This document shows positions 37,002 through 46,447 of a DNA stretch of 64,000 nucleotides, in pieces (position 1 is the stretch's first letter; every line of letters begins with the position of its first letter). The notes beneath the pieces were generated by a model that did not search any database, was not told where the DNA came from, and worked only from the letters and a program-made list of their open reading frames with translations. The DNA is taken from the NCBI RefSeq assembly GCF_048323675.1, contig NZ_JBLWFK010000008.1:124001-188000 (forward strand). The letters run 5' to 3'. The position numbers and the translations under genes are program-made. This DNA comes from Mangrovimicrobium sp048323675. GTDB taxonomy: Bacteria > Pseudomonadota > Gammaproteobacteria > Pseudomonadales > Halieaceae.

Positions 37002-39035
37002 ATGCAACGGATACTGTTCGTTCTGGCAATCGCCTTTTTCACTGGCTGCGCAGGCAGCGCGGGAACGGGCAAAAGTGCTGCCGAGGCCGCCAGCCTGATC
37101 AATCGCGAGGCAATCTTCGGCAATCCCCAGCGCACCCAGGGCCGCATCAGCCCCGACGGCCGCCACCTCAGCTGGATTGCGCCGAAAGACGGTGTCCTGA
37201 ATGTGTGGGTCGCCCCCGCCGCTGCGCCGGACCAGGCCGTTGCGGTAACCGGCGATACCTACCGCGGTATCCGTTTACATTACTGGGCCCCCAACTCGGC
37301 CTATATCTACTATGTGCAGGACCAGGGGGGGGACGAAAACTTCCACGTCTACGCCAGCGACATCAGCACCGGCGAAGTCCGTGACCTGACTCCGGTGGCG
37401 CCGGGTGCGCGGGCAAGCATCCAGGCACTGTCGCGGGACAAGCCGGACTACATCCTGGTCGGCCTCAATGAACGCGACCCGCAGTATGTCGACCTCTACC
37501 TGGTGGACGTGCGCAGCGGCGAGCGCACCCTGGTCGCGGAAAACCCCGGTTACGCCTCGTGGATCGTCGACCATAGCCTGACTCCCCGTTTCGGCGTCAT
37601 CCAGTCCCCGGGCGGAGTTTCCCGGGTCGTCGACATGCAGGGCAAGCAGCTCACGACCATTCCCGCCGAGGACTTCATGATCACCAGTGCCGTGGGTTTC
37701 AACGCCACCAACGACCGCATCTACATAATCGACAGCCGCGGTCGCAACACTGCCGCCCTGGTTTCCGTCAGCGCGGAAGACGGCTCTGTCGAAGTGATTG
37801 CCAGCGACCCGCGCGCCGATATCAATAATGTCCTGCTGCACCCGACGACCCGCGAACCCCTGGCCTACAGTTCCGAATACCTGCGCGCCAGGTGGCACGC
37901 GCTGGACCCCGCCGCCGCCAAAGACCTGCAATTCCTGGAGTCGCAGCTGGAGGGCGACATCCAGATAACCGCCACGACCGACGACCTGTCGCGCATGGTA
38001 GTGCATGCGGAATCCGCCACCGCCCCCGGGGTGTACTACCTGTACGACCGCGAACAGCAGGCGCTCACGCCGATGTTCGCCACGCGACCGGAGCTGGAAG
38101 GCGCCCCCCTGCAGGCGATGTGGCCGGTCGAGATCCCCGCGCGCGACGGGCTGACACTGGTTTCCTATCTCACGCTGCCGCCGGGCAGTGACAGCGACGG
38201 CGACGGCCGGCCGGAGCAGCCGGTCCCCCTGGTACTCGCCGTGCACGGTGGCCCCTGGGTCCGGGACAGCTACGGTTACAACAGCTGGCACCAGTGGCTC
38301 GCCAACCGCGGCTACGCGGTACTTTCGGTGAATTACCGCGGCTCCACCGGCTTCGGCAAGGATTTCGTCAATGCGGCCATTCACGAATTCTCGGGCAAGA
38401 TGCACGACGACCTGATCGACGGTGTGGACTGGGCGATCAACGCGGGCATCACCCGGCCCGACACAGTCGCCATCGCCGGTGGATCCTATGGCGGTTACGC
38501 CACCCTGATCGGCGTGACCTTCACCCCCGACAGGTTTGCCTGCGGTGTCGACCTGGTCGGCCCTTCCAGCCTGGTCACCCTGGTGGAGAGCTTCCCGGAA
38601 TACTGGAAGCCCCTGCTGGAGGGCTCCTGGTACAAATTTGTCGGCAATCCGGAAGTGGCAGCGGACCGCGCGGACATGCTCTCCCGCTCAGCCATCTCCA
38701 GGGTGGATCACATCCGCGCCCCGCTGCTTATCGGCCAGGGTGAAAACGACCCGCGGGTGACCAAACTGGAGTCCGACCAACTGGTGGCAACCATGGAAGA
38801 GAAAGGCCTGCCGGTCACCTATGTGAATTTCCCCGACGAGGGCCACGGCTTCGCCCGACCGGAAAACCGGCTGGCCTTTTACGCGGTGATGGAAGGCTTC
38901 CTGGCCCACGAGTGCCTGGGAGGCCGCGCCCAGCCGGTTGAAAACGACTTCGAGGGTTCAACCATCGAAGTACTGGCGGGCGCGGAAAACGTGAAGGGAC
39001 TGGCTGACGCACTGGCCAGGAGCGAGGGCAAGTGA
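37002..39035 (+). CDS. S9 prolyl oligopeptidase-family lipoprotein peptidase
   Basis: A 677-residue serine peptidase. The N terminus is a lipoprotein signal (LFVLAIAFFTGC). A beta-propeller of about 370 residues includes SPDGRHLSWIAPKDG. The C-terminal alpha/beta hydrolase domain carries S495 in GGSYGG, D583 in GENDPRV and H615 in DEGHGF, the full catalytic triad. These enzymes cleave short peptides, often after Pro, outside the cytoplasm. AGGAGG stands eight bases before the ATG at 37002. A convergent gene lies 37 bases downstream. Confidence 0.92.
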   Translation: MQRILFVLAIAFFTGCAGSAGTGKSAAEAASLINREAIFGNPQRTQGRISPDGRHLSWIAPKDGVLNVWVAPAAAPDQAVAVTGDTYRGIRLHYWAPNSAYIYYVQDQGGDENFHVYASDISTGEVRDLTPVAPGARASIQALSRDKPDYILVGLNERDPQYVDLYLVDVRSGERTLVAENPGYASWIVDHSLTPRFGVIQSPGGVSRVVDMQGKQLTTIPAEDFMITSAVGFNATNDRIYIIDSRGRNTAALVSVSAEDGSVEVIASDPRADINNVLLHPTTREPLAYSSEYLRARWHALDPAAAKDLQFLESQLEGDIQITATTDDLSRMVVHAESATAPGVYYLYDREQQALTPMFATRPELEGAPLQAMWPVEIPARDGLTLVSYLTLPPGSDSDGDGRPEQPVPLVLAVHGGPWVRDSYGYNSWHQWLANRGYAVLSVNYRGSTGFGKDFVNAAIHEFSGKMHDDLIDGVDWAINAGITRPDTVAIAGGSYGGYATLIGVTFTPDRFACGVDLVGPSSLVTLVESFPEYWKPLLEGSWYKFVGNPEVAADRADMLSRSAISRVDHIRAPLLIGQGENDPRVTKLESDQLVATMEEKGLPVTYVNFPDEGHGFARPENRLAFYAVMEGFLAHECLGGRAQPVENDFEGSTIEVLAGAENVKGLADALARSEGK

Positions 39036-39041
39036 TGCCCC

Positions 39042-39066
39042 AGCGGCGACGGAAACCAGCGCCGCT
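39042..39066. terminator. Short hairpin between convergent genes
   Basis: AGCGGCG pairs with CGCCGCT around an 11-base loop. It lies in the 36-base gap between the S9 peptidase and the GGDEF gene, which converge here. The plus strand continues with CCTTAT rather than a T-run, so it is only a weak candidate. Confidence 0.3.
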
Positions 39067-39071
39067 CCTTA

Positions 39072-40997
39072 TCAGCCCGTGCGGGCGGTTTTCCGGCTGC
39101 CCACGATGGCTGCGTCCGGCGTATCGAGACTGCTGGCGAGCATGACCCGATCGCGGCCCGCGGCCTTGGCGCTGTAGAGCGCGGCGTCCGCCCGATTGAC
39201 CAGGCCCTGGAAGTCCGCGGCGGCGCCACCCGCCGCCACCCCAAGGCTGGCGGTGAAATCTACGGTAATGCGGCCAGCATGCTGGAAGCGCGCGCTCTCC
39301 TTCACCGCCCGGCGCATGGTCTCCGCACGCACGCGGGCCTGTTCGGCGGTGTGGCGGGGGAGGATGACAATGAACTCCTCGCCACCCAGGCGACCCAGTA
39401 GCTCCCCCTTGTCGAGGCAACCACCGAGGGCGGCCACCGTCGACCGCAAGGCCCGGTCCCCCACCTCGTGACCGTAGCGGTCGTTGACCCGCTTGAAATG
39501 ATCGATATCGATCAGTACCACGGCCAACGGCTGCTGCCTGCGCGTTGCGCGCTGGAACAGTTGGTTGCCGCGCTCGAAAACCCGGGCGCGGTTGGCGACC
39601 CCGGTGAGAAAGTCGGTCGAGGCGCGCTCCCGGTGCAGGCGCAGGCGGTATACCAGCCAGCTCGCCAGGCCCACCAGTATCAGCGCCAGCAGGCCGAGAA
39701 TCAGGTTCGACTGCCGGGCCAGGCGCGCGCTGTCTTCCGCCCGCGCCAGCTCCAGGTTCTGCAATTCCAGGCGCTGCTTCAGCAGGTCCGACTCGTAGGC
39801 CGCGATCTTGCTCTCGTGTTCCGCGGTGAACAGGCGGGTGTTGGCGTCGAGAAAGGCGATACGCTTGTCCAGCTCCCGCTGGCGCCACGCCTGTAGCGCG
39901 GTGACCAGCAGCTCACTGTCGTTGCGGGTGATGGCATCCGCCAGGCGGCTGTAATACTGGTACTCCGCGTCATCGGCTCCCGCGGCCGCAGCATATTCCT
40001 GCAAATCCGCGCGCGCCCCCGGCAGGTCCTGCTGCCAGAACCGCGCGATTCCACGCAGCATCCGGGAGTGATGGACGAAGCGGGTTTCCGCGGTAGTCGG
40101 GCCGAGCTCAATCGCCGCGCCCAGCGCCGCCTCCGCGGCGGCGTAGTCTCCCCGGGCCAACGCCAGTCGGCCCCGGTTGAAGCGGGTAAAGAACGCGTAG
40201 TCGTTGTCGTCTCCGGCCCGCTCCGCTATCGAAGACAAGGCCTGCACGTGTTGCTCGGCCTCTGCCCAGCGACCCAGCGGGATCGCGGAGCCAACGAGGT
40301 TATGCAGCATGTTGAAAGCATCAGACTCCTCGCCCTGGTCGCGCCAGATCAGGTAGGCGTGGTAGTAGGCGTCGTAACTCCGGTCGTAGAGATCGAGACT
40401 GCGGTACAGGTTGCCGCTGACATTGAAAATCATGGCCTGTGCGTCTTTCGCCAGCTTCGCCTGCAAGGCCACATCCATGGCCTCCTGCAGGTCGGCCATG
40501 GCCCGGCGCACTGTCTCCGGCTGGTCATAGCAAAAGGCCCGCTTGACCAGGGCCTCGACCTGCACCTCGGCATTGCCGAGGTCCCGCGCGATGGCCACAG
40601 CTCGCTCCCGGTCCGGGCAGTAGTCCTCGCGCTCGCCCGTCCGCAGGTAGGTAATGTAGGACCGCTCGCCGAGGGACTGCACGAGCTCCTCGCCGGGCGG
40701 CAGCGCTTCCAGCATATGCACAGAGCGATCATAGGCGTCGAAGGCGTCGTCTATGGCGTTGAAGGATTCGTAGCGGTAGCCGATTTCCCTGAGCAGGGCG
40801 GCTTTTTCGAGGCCCGGCTCCAGGCGTTCGTCGAGCGAGTGGTCGAAACCCTGGATACCGCTGAGACTGTCCTGCGCCTCCAGTTCCGCGAGCAGAGCAT
40901 CCCGGGTATCGGCGGAGGCTGGCAGGACAGATAGCGCGAGGCATAACCCGGCTGCGGACAGCCAACTGGCCGCCGGTTGATGGACTTTGAAATTCAC
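39072..40997 (-). CDS. Diguanylate cyclase with periplasmic TPR-like sensor
   Basis: A 641-residue membrane protein. It has a signal peptide (SWLSAAGLCLALSVLPASA), a helical TPR-like periplasmic domain (about 30-400), and a membrane helix (NLILGLLALILVGLASWLVY). A C-terminal GGDEF domain completes it, with active-site G538-G-E-E-F542. It makes cyclic di-GMP from GTP. No RxxD inhibitory site precedes the motif (LDKGELLGRLGGEEF). The GTG at 40997 is chosen because the signal peptide begins there; a longer frame reaches 41315 without support. The ligand for the periplasmic part is unknown. Confidence 0.9.
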   Translation of the reverse strand: MNFKVHQPAASWLSAAGLCLALSVLPASADTRDALLAELEAQDSLSGIQGFDHSLDERLEPGLEKAALLREIGYRYESFNAIDDAFDAYDRSVHMLEALPPGEELVQSLGERSYITYLRTGEREDYCPDRERAVAIARDLGNAEVQVEALVKRAFCYDQPETVRRAMADLQEAMDVALQAKLAKDAQAMIFNVSGNLYRSLDLYDRSYDAYYHAYLIWRDQGEESDAFNMLHNLVGSAIPLGRWAEAEQHVQALSSIAERAGDDNDYAFFTRFNRGRLALARGDYAAAEAALGAAIELGPTTAETRFVHHSRMLRGIARFWQQDLPGARADLQEYAAAAGADDAEYQYYSRLADAITRNDSELLVTALQAWRQRELDKRIAFLDANTRLFTAEHESKIAAYESDLLKQRLELQNLELARAEDSARLARQSNLILGLLALILVGLASWLVYRLRLHRERASTDFLTGVANRARVFERGNQLFQRATRRQQPLAVVLIDIDHFKRVNDRYGHEVGDRALRSTVAALGGCLDKGELLGRLGGEEFIVILPRHTAEQARVRAETMRRAVKESARFQHAGRITVDFTASLGVAAGGAAADFQGLVNRADAALYSAKAAGRDRVMLASSLDTPDAAIVGSRKTARTG

Positions 40998-41164
40998 GTT
41001 GTGCCCCCAGCCCCACCCCTTGCAGGGCAACGCTACCACGTCGCTACCGGATGTTGTTCTGCTTGCATGTTTCCGTGCGAGTGCACGGCAGTAACCGAGA
41101 CTAACCCATGGGCGTCCAGGCGGGCAACGCAGGGCGCCAGTCGCGCCGCTCTCCTGCACCGGTT

Positions 41165-42127
41165 TCAGCGCGAGTAATAGTTGAGACCTCGGCCACTCAG
41201 GCTGGTGTAAATGATGCCCCAGGATTTTGCCAGCCGGTAGAGGTGATGGCGGAACTGGTTCGGTGAAAACACCGAGAAAGGCAGTAACACCAGCGAGACC
41301 AGGAACTTCAGGCAAGCCGCACCCAACAGACGCAGCCGGCGCCGGCGATCCCCGTGGACCATTGCCAGGTTGATCTGGGAACAGCCATTTTTCATACCGC
41401 GACGCAGCAAGCCGCGCAGCGAGTAGCGTTCGCAGTCATGACTGCGCTGAATGATCGAGCGCTCAGCACAGGCCAGCGTTGCGCCCAGGCGGTGGGCGCG
41501 CAGGAAAAAGTCCTTGTCCTCCCCCCCTGAAAAACGGAAATGGTGGTCAAAAACCGGGCCTGCTGCACCCACCCGCTCAAGAATTTCACGCCCTGCAAGG
41601 AGGTTACAACCGGAGGCGAAATGCGGCAGGCCGTAGCGCCGCTCCTTGTTGCGCTTGGGTTTGTCGGGTGAACGGAAGATTCCGGATTCCCTGACCCACG
41701 GCGGCAGATCCGCATCCAGCACCCACGAGCCGAAAACCAGGTCAGCGCCACTGGTCGACTGCTGTTCCAGGAGGCGCAGCAACCAGTCGGGGCGCGGTCG
41801 ATCATCGTCGTCGATGAAGGCAACAAAGTCGGCGTTGCGTGCCAACGCCACCGCCACCGCGCGATTGCGGGCGTAGGTAAGCCCCGGTTGCGGCTCCTCC
41901 GCGTAATGCAGAACGATCGGCAGGGAGGGCGCCATCCGCTCACAGAGTTCACGGGTTTCCCGACCCGGACGGTTGTCGATGACAATGAGTTCAACGCGCT
42001 CCGGCGGATATTCTTCCAGGTCGATAGCCGACAGCACATCCAGCAGTCCCGCGAGTTGCCGTGATCGCCCGTGCGTGCATACGCAGATCGCGATACGGGG
42101 CACTGCAAGTAAATTGGCGGCGGTCAT
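41165..42127 (-). CDS. Family 2 glycosyltransferase
   Basis: A 320-residue GT-A glycosyltransferase. The N terminus has IAICVCTHGRSRQL, and the donor-metal motif is FIDDDDRP, with GLTYARNRAV before it. SGCNLLAGREI and SGGEDKDFFLRA complete the acceptor-side motifs. The C-terminal tail has hydrophobic segments (LGAACLKFLVSLVLLPFSVF), which suggest membrane association. It follows the O-antigen ligase-like gene on the same strand. The pair may build a surface polysaccharide, although no wider cluster is present. Confidence 0.88.
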   Translation of the reverse strand: MTAANLLAVPRIAICVCTHGRSRQLAGLLDVLSAIDLEEYPPERVELIVIDNRPGRETRELCERMAPSLPIVLHYAEEPQPGLTYARNRAVAVALARNADFVAFIDDDDRPRPDWLLRLLEQQSTSGADLVFGSWVLDADLPPWVRESGIFRSPDKPKRNKERRYGLPHFASGCNLLAGREILERVGAAGPVFDHHFRFSGGEDKDFFLRAHRLGATLACAERSIIQRSHDCERYSLRGLLRRGMKNGCSQINLAMVHGDRRRRLRLLGAACLKFLVSLVLLPFSVFSPNQFRHHLYRLAKSWGIIYTSLSGRGLNYYSR

Positions 42128-42210
42128 GTCTGTCTGCTATCCCACCATACAACCGGCGCCGGTCAGGCTGGCCAGCTTCGCGACGGAGCAACTGGGGACT
42201 CGCTTGGCCA

Positions 42211-43389
42211 TCATGCCCGGGACACCCCGCCAGCACGCGTGCGATCCCGTTCGCGATATGCCGGCCACACTGCCATTACCAGGGCCACCGGCAGCCAGAA
42301 GAACAGCCAGAGTTCCGTGGGATGAACCAGCAGGCGGTCGTAGTCGAGGACGAGGGAGAGCGCACCATACAACAGCAACGCCAGGTAGATTGGCTCGCCG
42401 GAGCGCGTGCGCATCTGCCAGCCCCATCGCAGGGCGACGGCCAGGAGAACGAGCAGAAGGACGACACCAACGGCGCCGCCATCGCGCAGGGTTGCCAGAT
42501 AGCTGTTATGGGCATGGCTGAAGAGCTTACCATAAGCAGGGACCACGGTATCGACCAGGTAACCGTGCCCGAACCAGAAGTGATCCGGCACTTCGCTCAG
42601 CACCTGCGCCCAGATTCCGGGGCGGAAAGAAAACAACAGGACTCGCGCGTTCCACAGCCCCGGCGTCACCGCCACCAGCAGCCAACTGGCGGCCACAGTT
42701 GCGATGACCGGAGCAATGGCGCGGCGCCCGACCAGGGCAAACAGTCCGACACAGACGGCCAGCAATGCGGTACGCGACTGGGTCAGCACAACCAGCCCGG
42801 CCAGGATCAACGCCGCGGCGAGATACATCAGTTTTTCCCGGCGCGCATCGGACCTGCGCAATTGGTGGATTGCCAGCACCAGGAAGAGTCCGTAGGCACA
42901 GCCGCTCTTGTTCGGATGATGCATCACCCCCAGCGGTTCGAGTCGCGAATCCGGGAAGGGGTTGTGCAGGTACCATACTACCGTCGACACCAGTGCGGCG
43001 GCCGCCGCCAGCCACACGGCCCGGCCGGCAAGGTACTGCATCTGTTGCGGGTAACTGACCCAGAGGTAGCCGCTAAGCAGTACAAAGGAGAGGACACAGA
43101 ATCCGTACCAGGTTACCCAGAAGGCTCCGATCCCGCTGAAGTTCGCGGTCCAGGCCAGTGAGGACAACATGTAACCGGCGTACACCAGGATCAACCCGGC
43201 CAGGAGGTTGTGGCGGTAGAACGCCAGCAGTTCTCGCCACAGCAGCAAAACCGCGGGAACTACCAGGATGTAGAACACGCGCCGATGCCCCGCGGCCATT
43301 GGCATCAGGAAAAATCCGGCGACAAAAATAGCGTAGAGGTAGACCACGCCACCGCCCAGCAGAAACTGGCGAAGCTTAGCGAGGCCCAT
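42211..43389 (-). CDS. O-antigen ligase/polymerase-like membrane protein
   Basis: A 392-residue polytopic membrane protein with about eleven hydrophobic segments. It belongs to the WaaL/Wzy family. A large periplasmic loop near the end has HFWFGHGYLVDTVVPAYGKL and SHAHNSYLATLRDGGAVG, the histidine motif typical of O-antigen ligases. It would transfer or polymerise sugar chains on the outer face of the inner membrane. The ATG at 43389 begins just before the first membrane segment. The glycosyltransferase follows after 83 bases. Confidence 0.85.
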   Translation of the reverse strand: MGLAKLRQFLLGGGVVYLYAIFVAGFFLMPMAAGHRRVFYILVVPAVLLLWRELLAFYRHNLLAGLILVYAGYMLSSLAWTANFSGIGAFWVTWYGFCVLSFVLLSGYLWVSYPQQMQYLAGRAVWLAAAAALVSTVVWYLHNPFPDSRLEPLGVMHHPNKSGCAYGLFLVLAIHQLRRSDARREKLMYLAAALILAGLVVLTQSRTALLAVCVGLFALVGRRAIAPVIATVAASWLLVAVTPGLWNARVLLFSFRPGIWAQVLSEVPDHFWFGHGYLVDTVVPAYGKLFSHAHNSYLATLRDGGAVGVVLLLVLLAVALRWGWQMRTRSGEPIYLALLLYGALSLVLDYDRLLVHPTELWLFFWLPVALVMAVWPAYRERDRTRAGGVSRA

Positions 43390-43804
43390 GGTCAGCGAAG
43401 CGTCGCGATACCTTCCGGTATGCCTGCCCCGGATCCCCACCCGGGTTCGCCCGAAGCCTCCGCCAGTTGCACCATCGACAGCTCGCAGCCCGGTAGTGGC
43501 CGCAGTGCTGATTCGGAGGCTTCAATCATGCGCATCACCCGATCCAGTGTCCTTTTTTCTCCAGTGTATAACACTCGCTGAAGTAAAGGTGATCCACGGA
43601 TAAGGATTACAGGAATCGGCCGCTGAGAATGGCCGGAAGGGCGAAGGCTGCCGCCAGAAGTTGCTTGCAGGCACAGGCACTCGCGCGGAGAACGGCCGGC
43701 CTGATCCTGCACGGGACGGAAACAGGGCTAAACGACGTGCTTCGCAGCCAAACGTATTTAGAGGGTAGTGTCAAAAGCCGCAACGAGACTTGCGCTGGGC
43801 GAAA
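43390..43804. other. Intergenic region between O-antigen ligase-like gene and tRNA-Lys
   Basis: About 415 bases with no confident gene. On the minus strand an open frame ends at 43392, two bases before the ligase start. It includes MRMIEASESALRPLPGCE and could be a short coupled leader, but it lacks a clear ribosome site or family. A hairpin near 43779-43794 may end the tRNA transcript. Confidence 0.5.
43771..43794 (-). terminator. Possible terminator after tRNA-Lys
   Basis: On the minus strand CGCAA and TTGCG pair around a six-base loop, followed by GGCTTTTG. It lies 11 bases after the tRNA 3' end. The short stem and interrupted T-run keep confidence low. Confidence 0.4.
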
Positions 43805-43880
43805 TGGTGGGCCGTGCTGGATTCGAACCAGCGACCAATTGGTTAAAAGCCAACTGCTCTACCAACTGAGCTAACGGCCC
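43805..43880 (-). tRNA. tRNA-Lys (anticodon UUU)
   Basis: On the minus strand the 76 bases fold into a complete cloverleaf. The acceptor arms are GGGCCGT and ACGGCCC, and the D-arm is GCTCAGTTGGTAGAGC. The anticodon loop CTTTTAA gives UUU. The T-arm is CTGGTTCGAATCCAG, and the CCA end is encoded. It lies downstream of queC, an order also known in Pseudomonas. Confidence 0.97.
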
Positions 43881-43958
43881 TCAGAGGAGGTGCGTATCTT
43901 ACGGATTTAGGAAGAAAACTCAAGCCCCGGGAAGTCATTTTTTCCGCTGACGGTTATC

Positions 43959-44636
43959 TTAGCCGTAGCGGGTTGGATCCGCCACGCCGGCATCGATGAA
44001 ACCCTGGCGACGCAGGCGGCAGGCATCGCATTTGCCGCAGGCCACACCCTCGTCGGAGGCCTGGTAGCAGGACACGGTGAGCGCGTAATCCACCCCCAGC
44101 GCCAGCCCCTGGCGGATGATCTCATCCTTGCCCATGTTCATCAGCGGCGCGTGGATAGTCAGTTTGTGACCCTCGACACCGAGCCGGGTCGCCAGGTTGG
44201 CCATGGTTTCGAAGGCCGCGACATATTCCGGGCGACAATCGGGGTAGCCGGAGTAATCCACGGCGTTTACACCGATAAATATATCCTGGGCGCCCAGCAC
44301 CTCCGCCCAGCCCAGGGCGATGGACAGAAACACAGTATTGCGCGCCGGCACATAGGTCACCGGAATCCCGGTGGTCTCGGTTTCCGGTACGGCGATAGCG
44401 GCATCGGTCAACGCAGAGCCGCCGATACTGTCGAGGTTGAGCTTCACCACCTTGTGTTCGACATCGCCGAGAGCGGCAGAGACCCGCTCCGCTGCCAGCA
44501 ATTCGGCGCGGTGCCGTTGGCCGTAATCGAAACTCAGTGTGTAACAGGCATAACCCTGCTTGCGAGCCATGGCCAGTACGGTGGCCGAATCCAGTCCACC
44601 GGAGACCAGGATGACGGCAGGTTTTTGTCCACTCAT
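43959..44636 (-). CDS. queC: 7-cyano-7-deazaguanine synthase QueC
   Basis: Converts 7-carboxy-7-deazaguanine to preQ0 with ATP and ammonia, in queuosine synthesis. It has 225 residues. The PP-loop ATP motif is S12-GGLDS. The C-terminal zinc site has CYQ...CGKCDAC, with four Cys residues. It ends before tRNA-Lys and starts 15 bases after queE on the same strand, so the two pathway steps are co-transcribed. Confidence 0.96.
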   Translation of the reverse strand: MSGQKPAVILVSGGLDSATVLAMARKQGYACYTLSFDYGQRHRAELLAAERVSAALGDVEHKVVKLNLDSIGGSALTDAAIAVPETETTGIPVTYVPARNTVFLSIALGWAEVLGAQDIFIGVNAVDYSGYPDCRPEYVAAFETMANLATRLGVEGHKLTIHAPLMNMGKDEIIRQGLALGVDYALTVSCYQASDEGVACGKCDACRLRRQGFIDAGVADPTRYG

Positions 44637-44651
44637 ATGCGCTCCGCCCCG

Positions 44652-45320
44652 TCAGTGCCCCGGTTCGTCGTTCCACAGGAGCTTATGCAACTGCAACTGC
44701 ATGCGCACCGGCAGGTTGTCCTCCAGCATCCACTCGGCCAGTTGCCGTCCGGGCAAATCCGCGTGGCTGGGCGAGAACAGTACGTCGGACACCCGGGAGA
44801 CCAGGTCATACTTGTCGAGGGTGAAACGCGCCCACTCGTAGTCCTCGCGGTTGCAGACCACAAACTTTACCTGGTCCCTGTGCGTCAACAGGGGGATGTT
44901 GTCATAGTCATTGCGCGACATCTCGCCGGAAGCCGGCGTTTTCAGGTCCAGCACCTTGACCACCCGCGGGTCCACACCCGCTACACTCAGCGCGCCGCTG
45001 GTTTCCAGCGAAACCTCGTAGCCCGCATCGCACAGGCGGGCAAGCAGGGGCAGGCAGTTGGGCTGCGCCAGGGGTTCGCCACCGGTGACCGTGACAAAGC
45101 GCGGATTGAAACTACCCACCGTCGCCAGGATATCGTCGATTTGGCGAATTTCCCCGCCGCTGAATGCGTAGGCAGTATCACAGTAGACACAGCGCAGCGG
45201 GCAACCCGTCAGGCGCACGAACACCGTGGGCAGGCCCACGGTGCGGGTCTCGCCCTGCAGCGAATAGAAAATTTCCGTGATTCGCAGGGTATCTGCGCCC
45301 TGCGCCTGCATGTTGCTCAT
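44652..45320 (-). CDS. queE: 7-carboxy-7-deazaguanine synthase QueE
   Basis: Radical SAM enzyme that makes 7-carboxy-7-deazaguanine from carboxytetrahydropterin. It has 222 residues from the ATG at 45320. The cluster motif is C40-PLR-C44-VY-C47, in the short C-x3-C-x2-C form. FYSLQGETRTVG is the conserved N-terminal substrate-binding region. TVTGGEPLAQ follows. The start is preferred over the longer frame to 45392, which overlaps intergenic sequence. Confidence 0.93.
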   Translation of the reverse strand: MSNMQAQGADTLRITEIFYSLQGETRTVGLPTVFVRLTGCPLRCVYCDTAYAFSGGEIRQIDDILATVGSFNPRFVTVTGGEPLAQPNCLPLLARLCDAGYEVSLETSGALSVAGVDPRVVKVLDLKTPASGEMSRNDYDNIPLLTHRDQVKFVVCNREDYEWARFTLDKYDLVSRVSDVLFSPSHADLPGRQLAEWMLEDNLPVRMQLQLHKLLWNDEPGH

Positions 45321-45486
45321 GTTGGTTCCCGGCGTGGTAAAGCCTGGCGGTTGTCTGGAAAAGGGTAGCCGATTTTGCGGTGATGAAAACACATCGGGCC
45401 TGAACCCGGGTCACACGCCCGACCCGGTCATGGCTCGGGCGCGCTGTGTTTGCGGCTGCGTTTAACAGGTGCCGGCAGGGCGCCCG

Positions 45487-46440
45487 TCAAAAGTTCTGGG
45501 TGATGAAATCCCTGGCCATCTGTACCGCGGAACTGTTGCTGTTACCGTACTCGTTGATAACCCGGTCGAGGTATTCGCGCGACTTGGCGCGATTGCCCTT
45601 GAGGTAATACACCTTGCCCAGCTTGAACATGGCATCGGGTGCCTTGGGGTTATCCGGGTACTCGCTGAGCAGCAGTGAAAAGGCCTGCCGGGACGCTTCC
45701 GGATCCGGCGGGTCGATGACCAGGTACAGTTCGCCGAGCCAGTAATGGGCGTTGGGGGCGTACTTGCCGTCCGGGTACTGCCGCAGGAAAGCATTGAATG
45801 CGTCTACCGCGGGTTTGAAGGACTGCTCCCTCACCAGGGCGTAGGCCGCGCGATAGGCATCGGCCTCACCGGGGATTTCCTGGGCCGAACCCATGGCGAT
45901 GGCGCCGCCAGCCGCCGGGGCTACCGAGGCCGAGGGGCCCGCGCCAGCCGCGCTGCCACCGAGGCGCTGGTCGAGATCGCGGTAGCGATCCAGGCTCTGG
46001 GATTTCAGCTGGTTGAGCTCGTTGCTCAGTTCTTCCACCCGGCCATTGAGCCGCATGACTTCCTGGCGCAATTGCTGGACTTCATTAAACATCGCCCCCA
46101 TACCGCCAACCGCGGCAGTATCTGCCTGCACGGGAGGTGCACTGAGGGAAGACTGCGGGGCACTGGTCACCGCGGGGCCGGCCGGGCCGTCATTCATTCC
46201 GTAACTGGTGGCGGGGGCCGTTGATCCTGGGGGGGCCGCGTAGTCGGGCGCGGCGGAGCCTGCACTGTAGTCACCCGGGGAGCTAGCCTCCGGTGAGGCA
46301 GTGGCTGGTGATGCGGGAGTGGTACGCGAACCGCGCTCCGCTTCCACATCCACGTAATCCTGTGCACAGGCCGTAAAACAGAACGGGCTGGTCACCAGGA
46401 CCAGCCCGCTTGCCACAAGCCATTTGCTTATGTTCGCCAT
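45487..46440 (-). CDS. cpoB: Cell division coordinator CpoB (YbgF)
   Basis: Periplasmic protein of 317 residues from the Tol-Pal operon. It links Tol function with peptidoglycan synthesis at the septum. The signal region is WLVASGLVLVTSPFCFTACA. A coiled coil at about 115-150 (VQQLRQEVMRLNGRVEELSN) mediates trimer formation. C-terminal TPR units (YRAAYALVREQSFKPAVDAF and ANAHYWLGELYLV-like) complete the fold. A low-complexity Ser/Ala/Pro linker lies between the signal and the coil. It follows pal by seven bases. Confidence 0.93.
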   Translation of the reverse strand: MANISKWLVASGLVLVTSPFCFTACAQDYVDVEAERGSRTTPASPATASPEASSPGDYSAGSAAPDYAAPPGSTAPATSYGMNDGPAGPAVTSAPQSSLSAPPVQADTAAVGGMGAMFNEVQQLRQEVMRLNGRVEELSNELNQLKSQSLDRYRDLDQRLGGSAAGAGPSASVAPAAGGAIAMGSAQEIPGEADAYRAAYALVREQSFKPAVDAFNAFLRQYPDGKYAPNAHYWLGELYLVIDPPDPEASRQAFSLLLSEYPDNPKAPDAMFKLGKVYYLKGNRAKSREYLDRVINEYGNSNSSAVQMARDFITQNF

Positions 46441-46447
46441 AGGCGTA

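Noticed and set aside
43392..43712. A 106-codon minus-strand frame ending two bases before the O-antigen ligase-like start
   Set aside because: Position would fit a coupled leader gene, but it lacks a ribosome site and a recognisable protein pattern, so it is mentioned only in the intergenic entry.
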